DNA of 31,307 bases from JBGQOJ01 sp052119585 (GTDB taxonomy: Bacteria; Pseudomonadota; Alphaproteobacteria; Rhodobacterales; Rhodobacteraceae): assembly GCF_052119585.1 (NCBI RefSeq), contig NZ_JBGQOJ010000033.1, forward strand, positions 1 to 31,307, read 5' to 3'. The position numbers and the translations under genes are program-made. Numbering within the stretch: the first letter of the stretch is position 1; each line of letters starts with the position of its first letter. The notes below the pieces were generated by a model that saw nothing but the letters and a program-made list of their open reading frames with translations, ran no database searches and was not told where the DNA came from. Positions 7,626 to 14,307 of the stretch are shown here, piece by piece.

Positions 7626-8402
7626 ATGGCCTATGAGACGCTGATCGTCGAAATCGAAGACTACGTCGCCCTTATTCGATTGAACCGCCCGGACGCGATG
7701 AATGCCCTGAATTCGACACTTCTGTCGGAACTTGCCGATGCCCTGAAGGCGGTTGGGCAAAACGACAAAGTCCGCGTCGTGGTTTTGACCGGCTCTGACA
7801 AGGCATTTGCCGCTGGCGCGGATATCAAGGAGATGGCCCAGAAAAGCTTTGTCGACGTGTTCTGGTCCGACATGTTCGGCAGCGAGGTCGAACAGCTATT
7901 GCGGTTCCGCAAGCCGATCATCGCCGCTGTATCGGGGTATGCATTGGGTGGTGGCTGCGAACTGGCGATGATGTGCGATTTCATCATCTGCTCTGACACG
8001 GCCAAGTTCGGGCAGCCAGAGATCAATCTGGGCGTTGTTGCGGGCATCGGGGGCACGCAACGTCTGACCCGTTTTGTCGGCAAGTCGAAATCAATGGACA
8101 TGCATCTTACTGGCAGATTCATGGATGCCGAAGAGGCTGAACGGTCGGGTCTGGTGAGTCGCGTCGTGCCAGTGAAAAAGCTGATGGAAGAGGTCATGGC
8201 CATCGCCTCGAAGATCAGCGAAAAATCTGCCTTGACGGCAATGGCGGTCAAAGAGGCGGTGAACCGCAGTTATGAAACCAGCCTGAGCGAAGGATTGTTG
8301 TTCGAGCGCCGGTTGTTCCATTCCTTATTTGCAACAGAAGACCAAAAAGAGGGCATGGCGGCCTTTCTGGAGAAGCGCGAGGCACAGTTTCGCGATAAGT
8401 AA
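7626..8402 (+). CDS. Enoyl-CoA hydratase/isomerase (crotonase) family protein
   Basis: A 258-residue crotonase-fold enzyme, the usual size of short-chain enoyl-CoA hydratases that add water to trans-2-enoyl-CoA in beta-oxidation. Seen: Ala-Ala-Gly-Ala-Asp-Ile-Lys-Glu-Met (first oxyanion-hole segment, about 62-70), Tyr-Ala-Leu-Gly-Gly-Gly-Cys-Glu-Leu-Ala (second oxyanion segment with the first catalytic Glu), and Phe-Gly-Gln-Pro-Glu-Ile-Asn-Leu-Gly-Val, which carries the second catalytic Glu. With both glutamates present it should be an active hydratase. The substrate range cannot be read from sequence. AAGGA lies about 12 bases before the ATG. It lies upstream of rpsT, which has its own promoter. 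Confidence 0.93.
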   Translation: MAYETLIVEIEDYVALIRLNRPDAMNALNSTLLSELADALKAVGQNDKVRVVVLTGSDKAFAAGADIKEMAQKSFVDVFWSDMFGSEVEQLLRFRKPIIAAVSGYALGGGCELAMMCDFIICSDTAKFGQPEINLGVVAGIGGTQRLTRFVGKSKSMDMHLTGRFMDAEEAERSGLVSRVVPVKKLMEEVMAIASKISEKSALTAMAVKEAVNRSYETSLSEGLLFERRLFHSLFATEDQKEGMAAFLEKREAQFRDK

Positions 8403-8424
8403 CCGAAATATATCGAAAGCACCG

Positions 8425-8453
8425 TTGACTTGAAGCCGAGTCGGGCCTAGAAG
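8425..8453 (+). promoter_or_regulatory. Promoter of rpsT
   Basis: TTGACT at 8425-8430 and TAGAAG at 8448-8453 are separated by 17 bases, the optimal sigma-70 spacing, and lie 45 bases upstream of the rpsT start. The -35 matches five of six consensus bases, the -10 four of six. The location right before a ribosomal protein gene supports the call. Confidence 0.55.
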
Positions 8454-8497
8454 CCGGACTTCAGATTTACCGAACCCAAAATGTGGGAACTCGACCT

Positions 8498-8761
8498 ATG
8501 GCAAATTCGCCCCAAGCTAAAAAACGCGCCCGTCAAAACGAGTTGCGTTTCTCTATCAATAAAGCGCGTCGTTCGCGTATCCGCACATTCATCCGCAAGG
8601 TTGAAGAGGCGATTACTTCCGGCAACAAAGACGTTGCTGCTGATGCATTGAAAACGGCTCAGCCGGAATTGATGCGTGGCGTGACCAAGGGTGTGGTGCA
8701 CAAAAATACCGCTGCCCGCAAAATGTCCCGCTTAGCAGCGCGCGTAAAAGCGATCGCCTGA
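8498..8761 (+). CDS. rpsT: 30S ribosomal protein S20
   Basis: An 87-residue basic protein with the S20 N-terminus Met-Ala-Asn-Ser-Pro-Gln-Ala-Lys-Lys-Arg-Ala-Arg-Gln, which binds the 5' domain of 16S rRNA and helps 30S assembly. The ATG at 8498 gives the family-standard start; a GTG five codons upstream adds residues with no family counterpart. A good promoter lies upstream and a strong intrinsic terminator directly downstream, so it is a single-gene transcription unit. S20 next to dnaA is a common arrangement in Rhodobacterales. Confidence 0.98.
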   Translation: MANSPQAKKRARQNELRFSINKARRSRIRTFIRKVEEAITSGNKDVAADALKTAQPELMRGVTKGVVHKNTAARKMSRLAARVKAIA

Positions 8762-8782
8762 TCTTCGGCATTGCTTAACTTA

Positions 8783-8825
8783 AAGACAAGGGCGCGCCTC
8801 TGGCAGCGCCCTTGTCTTGTTTTTC
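8783..8825 (+). terminator. Intrinsic terminator after rpsT
   Basis: A perfect 13-base inverted repeat (8783-8795 with 8806-8818) encloses a 10-base loop. It is followed at once by G and a run of five T (8820-8824). This is a textbook rho-independent terminator, 21 bases after the rpsT stop. Confidence 0.93.
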
Positions 8826-8851
8826 ACTGAAATATTAAAGACCTGACCGAC

Positions 8852-9318
8852 TTAGGTTCTGCCAAAGATATGGGCCAAAATCCTCATATTGGGATTCGTT
8901 TCATCAAAGGCAGAGTCAAGATCGAAGATCAGTTGCGTGCCGCGTAAGCAGCTTGCTAAATTGCCTGAGCGAGTCACATCGCCCTGGGGGACATAGAATC
9001 GAAACGGACGTCTGCCGACGTCAAATGCCGGCCAATGCGCATTGTCGTATTCAGGATCCGACGACGTTTTGATGGGACTTAAGCGATTAGCAAGTGAGGC
9101 TTGCTGCGCCGCTTTTTCCCGAGAATGAAGGCTGCGAACTTATGCGTTCGCGGATCATTCTTGTTGTGTCTTTCAATACAGTACGACGCGAATGCCGCGC
9201 GCAGAATGTGAACCCCGGTTGGTTCAAGGTTTGCCCGGACAAGCGTAGTGGCCAACGCGCGAATGCAGCGACGGAAAGACGGCGGCGCGTTTTGCGGCCA
9301 GTCTTTGTAGTCGGTCAA
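8852..9318 (-). pseudogene. Probable frameshifted gene remnant of unknown function
   Basis: This is the main content of the long gap before dnaA. Two minus-strand reading frames abut. The upstream part is open from a TTG at 9318 and runs to a stop at 9079. The downstream part is open in another frame from about 9135 to a TAA at 8852, with no start codon of its own near its beginning. Adding one base to the T5 run at 9113-9117 joins them into a protein of about 155 residues with protein-like composition, including segments such as His-Trp-Pro-Ala-Phe-Asp-Val-Gly and Gln-Leu-Ile-Phe-Asp-Leu-Asp. I recognise no family. The TTG has no convincing ribosome binding site. It could be a dead gene, a sequencing error in an intact gene, or chance. 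Confidence 0.35.
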
Positions 9319-9409
9319 GGCGTTGGCAAGGCGGATTGTGACGGCCGAACGAGAGGGCGGGCTGATGCTGGATCAGTCTTGGACACAACAAGAAAACAGG
9401 TCTGAAATA

Positions 9410-10774
9410 ATGACGAACGACACCTGGGGAAAAGTACGTGAACAGCTTCTTAATTCAGTGGGCAAAAGCAACTACGTAAACTGGATCGAGCCGCTCGAGT
9501 TCGCGAACCTTCACGACGGTGTCGCAACATTTCATGTGCCGACGCAATTTATGGGAAATTGGGTTTCCCGCAATTTCGGCGAGCAGATTATGCATCATCT
9601 TGCAAAGGCAGACTCCTCGGTCAGCAGGGTCGAGTTTTCGGTGCCCGCCACAGCCTCCAAGGCGGTTGCGCGCACACGGCCTGCCATGGCTTCGGCCGCA
9701 AAAGTTGCCGAAGCAGCCAAGGACGAGATTGACCTGCCGGGTGCGCCGCTTGATGCGCGGTTCACCTTTGACAGTTTTGTGGTTGGCAAGCCGAACGAAT
9801 TGGCCCATGCCGCCGCACGTCGCGTCGCCGAAGGCGGCCCTGTGACGTTCAACCCCCTGTTTCTTTACGGCGGCGTAGGTTTGGGCAAAACCCACCTGAT
9901 GCACGCGATTGCATGGGAATTGCAGGCGCGCAGCCCAGAATTGCGGGTCGTCTACCTGTCGGCAGAGCAGTTCATGTACCGGTTTGTTCAGGCGCTTCGC
10001 GAAAAGAAGATGATGAACTTCAAGGAGCTATTCCGCTCTGTCGATGTTTTGATGGTGGATGATGTTCAGTTCATTGCCGGAAAAGACAGCACGCAAGAAG
10101 AATTCTTTCACACGTTCAACGCGCTTGTAGACCAAAACAAACAAATCATTATTTCTGCTGATCGCGCACCGGGAGAGATCAAGGATCTGGAAGAGCGGAT
10201 CAAATCCCGCCTGCAATGCGGGCTTGTGGTCGATCTGCACCCTACGGATTATGAATTGCGTCTTGGCATTTTGCAGCAAAAGGTCGAGCAGTACCGGTTG
10301 CAGTATCGCGATTTGGTTCTTGTGGACGGGGTTCTGGAATTTCTGGCGCACCGCATTTCGACGAATGTGCGGGTGCTAGAGGGTGCTTTGACACGGCTGT
10401 TCGCTTTTGCCTCGCTTGTTGGGCGCGAAATTACGTTGGAATTGGCACAGGATTGTCTTGCCGATATTCTGCGCGCGTCTGATCGCAAGGTCACGATCGA
10501 AGAGATTCAGCGCCGGGTCAGCGAGCATTACAATATCCGTTTGTCCGATATGATCGGCCCTAAAAGGGTGCGCACGATTGCCAGACCGCGTCAGGTGGCC
10601 ATGTATCTGGCAAAACAATTGACTTCGCGGTCGTTGCCGGAAATCGGGCGGCGGTTCGGCGGGCGGGACCATACGACCGTTATGCACGGCGTAAAACGGA
10701 TCGAAGAGCTGCGAAATGTCGATAATCAGATCGCGGAAGACGTAGAACTGTTGCGTCGCAGCCTTGAGATCTAA
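9410..10774 (+). CDS. dnaA: Chromosomal replication initiator protein DnaA
   Basis: DnaA binds DnaA boxes and melts the origin. The 454-residue product shows domain I (Trp-Gly-Lys-Val-Arg-Glu-Gln-Leu near the start, Tyr-Val-Asn-Trp-Ile-Glu-Pro-Leu), a variable Ala-rich linker at about 75-110, and the AAA+ domain with Walker A Gly-Gly-Val-Gly-Leu-Gly-Lys-Thr-His and Walker B Met-Val-Asp-Asp-Val-Gln-Phe. Domain IV carries the DNA-binding signature Gly-Gly-Arg-Asp-His-Thr-Thr-Val-Met-His-Gly near the end. The ATG at 9410 matches the usual DnaA N-terminus. An in-frame ATG at 9365 has a better purine-rich site upstream and would add 15 residues, so the start is not settled. No DnaA-box cluster flanks the gene. 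Confidence 0.97.
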   Translation: MTNDTWGKVREQLLNSVGKSNYVNWIEPLEFANLHDGVATFHVPTQFMGNWVSRNFGEQIMHHLAKADSSVSRVEFSVPATASKAVARTRPAMASAAKVAEAAKDEIDLPGAPLDARFTFDSFVVGKPNELAHAAARRVAEGGPVTFNPLFLYGGVGLGKTHLMHAIAWELQARSPELRVVYLSAEQFMYRFVQALREKKMMNFKELFRSVDVLMVDDVQFIAGKDSTQEEFFHTFNALVDQNKQIIISADRAPGEIKDLEERIKSRLQCGLVVDLHPTDYELRLGILQQKVEQYRLQYRDLVLVDGVLEFLAHRISTNVRVLEGALTRLFAFASLVGREITLELAQDCLADILRASDRKVTIEEIQRRVSEHYNIRLSDMIGPKRVRTIARPRQVAMYLAKQLTSRSLPEIGRRFGGRDHTTVMHGVKRIEELRNVDNQIAEDVELLRRSLEI

Positions 10775-10854
10775 TCATCCGACGGTCGCCCCTTGACGCC
10801 CTGACCAAAGCATTGGACATTCGGGCAAAGGCTTGGCCCCTTTGAAAAAAGGGC

Positions 10855-10882
10855 TTGAGCCGTTCTGCGAATGGGGTAGGTT
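10855..10882 (+). promoter_or_regulatory. Candidate promoter of dnaN
   Basis: TTGAGC (10855-10860) and TAGGTT (10877-10882) are 16 bases apart and end 30 bases before the dnaN ATG. The dnaA-dnaN gap is 138 bases, long enough for a separate promoter. Just upstream, CCCTTT-GAAA-AAAGGG (10838-10853) forms a small hairpin with no T run after it. The match to consensus is moderate. Confidence 0.35.
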
Positions 10883-10912
10883 CAGCGCCCCGACATCGGT
10901 AGGAGCGTTGGA

Positions 10913-12031
10913 ATGAAAATTAGCATCGAGCGTGGCGCGCTTTTGAAAGCGGTCAGTCAGGCCCAGTCAGTGGTAGAGCGTCGGAATACGATTCCGATCC
11001 TTGCCAATGTACTGATCGAAGCGAACGCAAACTCGGTGAGTTTCCGTGCGACCGATCTGGATATCGAAGTGGTCGACAAGGCAATCGCGCAGGTCGAGCG
11101 GCCCGGTGCGACGACCGTATCCGCCGTTACCCTGCACGAGATTGTCCGCAAACTGCCGGATGGTGCGCTGGTGCAGCTGTCGGATGATGGCACATCCGGC
11201 CGCCTGACCGTCGAGGCCGGCCGCTCGAACTTCAATCTGGCGACCCTTCCAAAAGAAGATTTTCCGGTTATGGCCACATCGGAATATGCGTCGAACTTTT
11301 CTTGTCCCGCGCCGGTTCTGCGCCGTCTTTTCGACAAATCCAAATTCGCAATATCGACGGAAGAGACACGATACTACCTGAACGGTGTTTATATGCACGT
11401 GGCAACCGGGGATGGCGGGCAAAAGCTGCGCTGTGTCGCAACCGATGGCCACAGGCTTGCACGGATTGACGCAGACCTTCCTGAAGGCGCCGAAAATATG
11501 CCGGGCGTCATTGTGCCGCGAAAGACCGTGGGCGAGTTGCGCAAATTGCTGGACAATGACGATACGATCGTTGCCGTGTCGGTCTCTGAAACAAAGGTGC
11601 GGTTTGCCACGCCTGAAATCACCCTGACATCAAAAGTCATCGACGGCACGTTCCCGGATTATACGCGCGTTATTCCGCAAGGAAACACGCGCAAGCTGGA
11701 AGTGGATGCCGCAGAATTCGCCCGCGCGGTTGATCGCGTTGCGACGGTGTCGTCTGAACGGTCGCGTGCGGTTAAGCTTTCTCTGGACGAAGACCGCCTG
11801 ATCCTGTCTGTCAACGCCCCTGACAGCGGTGCTGCGGAGGAAGAACTGGCCGTTTCCTACAGCGACGAGCGACTGGAAATCGGGTTTAACGCGAAATATC
11901 TTCTGGAAATCGCCAGTCAGGTAGACCGCGAGAATGCGGTGTTCATGTTCAACTCTGCGGGTGATCCCACGTTGATGCGCGAGGGGAACGATACCTCTGC
12001 GGTCTATGTGGTTATGCCGATGCGGGTCTAA
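10913..12031 (+). CDS. dnaN: DNA polymerase III sliding clamp (beta subunit)
   Basis: The 372-residue product is the standard length of DnaN, the ring that tethers DNA polymerase III to its template and also binds mismatch-repair and translesion proteins. Family marks include the start Met-Lys-Ile-Ser-Ile-Glu-Arg-Gly, Thr-Ile-Pro-Ile-Leu-Ala-Asn-Val-Leu near 25, Ala-Thr-Asp-Leu-Asp, Arg-Cys-Val-Ala-Thr-Asp-Gly-His-Arg-Leu-Ala in the second domain, and the C-terminal Tyr-Val-Val-Met-Pro-Met-Arg that ends nearly all clamps. AGGAG lies 7 bases before the ATG. It sits between dnaA and recF in the classic order. Confidence 0.98.
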   Translation: MKISIERGALLKAVSQAQSVVERRNTIPILANVLIEANANSVSFRATDLDIEVVDKAIAQVERPGATTVSAVTLHEIVRKLPDGALVQLSDDGTSGRLTVEAGRSNFNLATLPKEDFPVMATSEYASNFSCPAPVLRRLFDKSKFAISTEETRYYLNGVYMHVATGDGGQKLRCVATDGHRLARIDADLPEGAENMPGVIVPRKTVGELRKLLDNDDTIVAVSVSETKVRFATPEITLTSKVIDGTFPDYTRVIPQGNTRKLEVDAAEFARAVDRVATVSSERSRAVKLSLDEDRLILSVNAPDSGAAEEELAVSYSDERLEIGFNAKYLLEIASQVDRENAVFMFNSAGDPTLMREGNDTSAVYVVMPMRV

Positions 12032-12086
12032 GGGCCTGCACGCCGCCACGGGCAGACAATTCGAAACAGAAAAGTGAGGGCCGTGC

Positions 12087-13199
12087 ATGCCCGGCCTTGC
12101 GTTACGCGAACTGACATTGTCGCATTTCCGGTCACACAAACTGGCCCGCCTGTCTTTGGACGGGCGGCCAGTTGCGATATTCGGGCCGAATGGCGCAGGA
12201 AAAACCAACATTCTAGAGGCTATATCGTTCCTTTCGCCGGGACGCGGGTTGCGCCGGGCCGGGCCGGACGAGGTTTCACGAAAACCCGAGGGGCTGGGGT
12301 GGAAAGTCACTGCTGTGCTGCAAAGCCTCGCGCAGATGCACGAGATCGAAACCTTTGCCGAGGGGGCCAGCACTCGAACCGTTCGGATTGACGACAAAGC
12401 CGCACCGCAGACCGCCCTTGGCCGGATCGCCCGAATTCTGTGGCTGGTTCCGTCGATGGACCGGCTGTGGATCGAGGGGGCAGAAGGGCGACGGCGGTTT
12501 CTTGACCGTATGACGCTAAGCTTCGAGCCATCGCATGCCGAGGCCGTGCTGACCTACGAAAAGGCAATGCGCGAGCGGAACCGATTGTTGAAGGATCAGG
12601 TGCGTGATCCGGCCTGGTATATGGCGCTAGAGGCGCAGATGGCGCGTGCCGGAGCCAATATCCAGTCAAACAGGATCGGGGCGCTACAGCGTCTTGCCGC
12701 AGCGCAAAGCGGAGCGGAAACAGCCTTTCCTGCAGCGAGACTGACATTGCAGGACAGCGATGGCGGGCAAATCCCCGAGAGCGAGGACGCGCTGAAGGCA
12801 GCGTTCGAGGGCGGCAGGCGACAGGATCTTTACGCCGGGCGCACCCTGATCGGGCCACATCGTGCCGATCTGGCAGCGGTCTATGTCGCCAAGGATGTCG
12901 AGGCCAAGCAATGCTCGACCGGAGAGCAGAAGGCTTTGTTGATTTCCTTGATCCTTGCAAACGCGCGTGCGTTGGCAGAGGATTTCGGGGCACCGCCTGT
13001 CTTGCTGTTGGATGAGGTCGCGGCCCATCTGGACGCTGGTCGCCGCGCGGCGCTTTATGACGAGATATGCGCCATCGGGGCGCAGGCATGGATGACGGGC
13101 ACCGGCCCCGAACTTTTCAAAGACCTTGGCCCGCGCGCGATGTATTTGGAAGTGACAGAGGTAAATGGCACCTCGATAGTGAAAGAAGTAGCGATATGA
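12087..13199 (+). CDS. recF: DNA replication and repair protein RecF
   Basis: RecF is an SMC-like ATPase that loads RecA at single-stranded gaps with RecO and RecR. The 370-residue protein has Walker A Gly-Pro-Asn-Gly-Ala-Gly-Lys-Thr-Asn at 33-41, the ABC-type signature Ser-Thr-Gly-Glu-Gln-Lys-Ala-Leu near 275, and Walker B Leu-Leu-Leu-Asp-Glu-Val-Ala-Ala-His-Leu-Asp near 310. GTGAGGG lies about 7 bases before the ATG at 12087. The downstream VOC gene starts inside its stop codon (ATGA), so recF, the VOC gene and the LysE gene form one tightly packed unit. Confidence 0.97.
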   Translation: MPGLALRELTLSHFRSHKLARLSLDGRPVAIFGPNGAGKTNILEAISFLSPGRGLRRAGPDEVSRKPEGLGWKVTAVLQSLAQMHEIETFAEGASTRTVRIDDKAAPQTALGRIARILWLVPSMDRLWIEGAEGRRRFLDRMTLSFEPSHAEAVLTYEKAMRERNRLLKDQVRDPAWYMALEAQMARAGANIQSNRIGALQRLAAAQSGAETAFPAARLTLQDSDGGQIPESEDALKAAFEGGRRQDLYAGRTLIGPHRADLAAVYVAKDVEAKQCSTGEQKALLISLILANARALAEDFGAPPVLLLDEVAAHLDAGRRAALYDEICAIGAQAWMTGTGPELFKDLGPRAMYLEVTEVNGTSIVKEVAI

Positions 13200-13612
13200 C
13201 CCCGAACCGCGTGACCCTGATCACCCTTGGCGTGGCAGATCTGGCGCGGTCCCGCGCCTATTACGAGGCACTTGGCTGGATCCCCGAGCAGGTGATGGAC
13301 ACTGTCGCATTCTACGACATGGGGGGTGCCAAGTTCGGATTGTTCCCGCAGACCCTGCTGGCGAAGGAACAGGGACGGGACATAAAGGATCTTGGGGTCG
13401 GGGCCATGACGCTTGCGCAGAACTTTCCCACATCAGAGGACGTTGATGCGGCCTATGATGCCGCACTGATTGCGGGGGCCACAAGCGTTACAGCTCCGGT
13501 TGGAACGGAATGGGGCGGATATTCCTGCTATGTTGCAGATCCCGATGGCCATATCTGGGAATTCGCGATGAACCCGTTCTGGACCCTGGATGAAAATGGA
13601 AAGCTGGGATGA
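13196..13612 (+). CDS. VOC-fold (glyoxalase/bleomycin-resistance-like) protein
   Basis: A 138-residue single-module VOC protein. The opening beta-strand Val-Thr-Leu-Ile-Thr-Leu-Gly-Val-Ala-Asp followed by Arg-Ser-Arg-Ala-Tyr-Tyr-Glu-Ala-Leu-Gly-Trp is the family hallmark, and Tyr-Val-Ala-Asp-Pro-Asp-Gly-His-Ile-Trp-Glu near 117-127 is the closing strand with the likely metal-binding Glu. The function is not predictable; glyoxalases, dioxygenases and drug-binding proteins share this fold. The ATG at 13196 overlaps the recF stop by four bases, and its own stop overlaps the next ATG by four, so it is translationally coupled on both sides. A longer frame from 13067 inside recF is rejected. Confidence 0.85.
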   Translation: MTPNRVTLITLGVADLARSRAYYEALGWIPEQVMDTVAFYDMGGAKFGLFPQTLLAKEQGRDIKDLGVGAMTLAQNFPTSEDVDAAYDAALIAGATSVTAPVGTEWGGYSCYVADPDGHIWEFAMNPFWTLDENGKLG

Positions 13613-14229
13613 CGATCGGTCTTTCTGATCTGGCGCTTTACGCAGGTGCTCTTGTGATCCTGTTCTTCACACCGGGGCCGGTCTGGATGGCGTTGACCGC
13701 GCGCGCGCTTTCCGGGGGTTTCAATGCGGCTTGGCCGTTGGCATTGGGCGTTGTTGTCGGTGATGCGCTTTGGCCGTTGCTTGCCATTCTGGGGGTCACC
13801 TGGATTGTCAGTGTTTTTGATGGCTTCATGACGGCCCTGCGTGTCGTCGCCTCGGGTATTTTCCTGTTGATGGGATACCTGCTTATCCGGCACGCGGATC
13901 GTTCCGTCGCATCGGACAGTCGCCTGACGCGACCGGGGATGTGGGCCGGTTTCGCGGCGGGGGTTGCGGTGATTCTGGGAAACCCGAAGGCGATCCTGTT
14001 CTACATGGGCGTCTTGCCGGGCTTCTTCGATCTGACGCGTGTTACCGTCCCCGACATTGCCGCGATCATGGTTATTTCAATCGTTGTCCCGTTAATCGGA
14101 AACCTGTGTTTTTCGCTTTTTATCGGCCGGGTACGGGCCATTCTGACATCGCCCTTGGCATTGCGCAGAACCAATATAACCGCTGGTGTGCTGCTGATCA
14201 TCGTCGGGCTGGTCATACCGTTCACCTAG
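13609..14229 (+). CDS. LysE-family translocator
   Basis: A 206-residue integral inner-membrane protein of the LysE/RhtB exporter superfamily, which pumps out amino acids or similar small molecules. It has about six hydrophobic segments. The first holds Phe-Phe-Thr-Pro-Gly-Pro-Val (about 19-25), the characteristic family motif, followed by a Gly-rich second helix with Leu-Gly-Val-Val-Val-Gly-Asp. Near 125 there is Leu-Gly-Asn-Pro-Lys-Ala-Ile-Leu-Phe, the second family motif. The substrate is unknown. The start overlaps the VOC gene stop (ATGA). A 7-base inverted repeat just after the stop overlaps the gyrB promoter. Confidence 0.9.
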   Translation: MTIGLSDLALYAGALVILFFTPGPVWMALTARALSGGFNAAWPLALGVVVGDALWPLLAILGVTWIVSVFDGFMTALRVVASGIFLLMGYLLIRHADRSVASDSRLTRPGMWAGFAAGVAVILGNPKAILFYMGVLPGFFDLTRVTVPDIAAIMVISIVVPLIGNLCFSLFIGRVRAILTSPLALRRTNITAGVLLIIVGLVIPFT

Positions 14230-14251
14230 GCGCAAAATATGGGCGTCGAGC

Positions 14252-14280
14252 GTGACAACGCCCACTAAACCTCGTATAAA
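14252..14280 (+). promoter_or_regulatory. Promoter of gyrB
   Basis: GTGACA (14252-14257) and TATAAA (14275-14280) are exactly 17 bases apart, each matching five of six consensus bases. Transcription would begin near 14287. That supports the gyrB start at 14308 and argues against the in-frame ATG at 14281. Confidence 0.65.
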
Positions 14281-14307
14281 ATGACAAAAATACGAAGGAA
14301 AAACCGC

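Noticed and set aside
9094..9405. Plus-strand open frame of 103 codons ending at the dnaA start
   Set aside because: No family resemblance and an Arg-rich second half. The opposite strand looks more coding-like in this stretch.
8826..9409. Replication origin next to dnaA
   Set aside because: No DnaA-box cluster and no obvious AT-rich unwinding repeats are visible.
10830..10861. Hairpin between dnaA and dnaN as a terminator
   Set aside because: The central stem is only six pairs with an interrupted outer stem and no T run after it.
14240..14264. Seven-base inverted repeat after the lysE-type gene as a terminator
   Set aside because: The loop is 11 bases, no T run follows, and it overlaps the -35 of the gyrB promoter.
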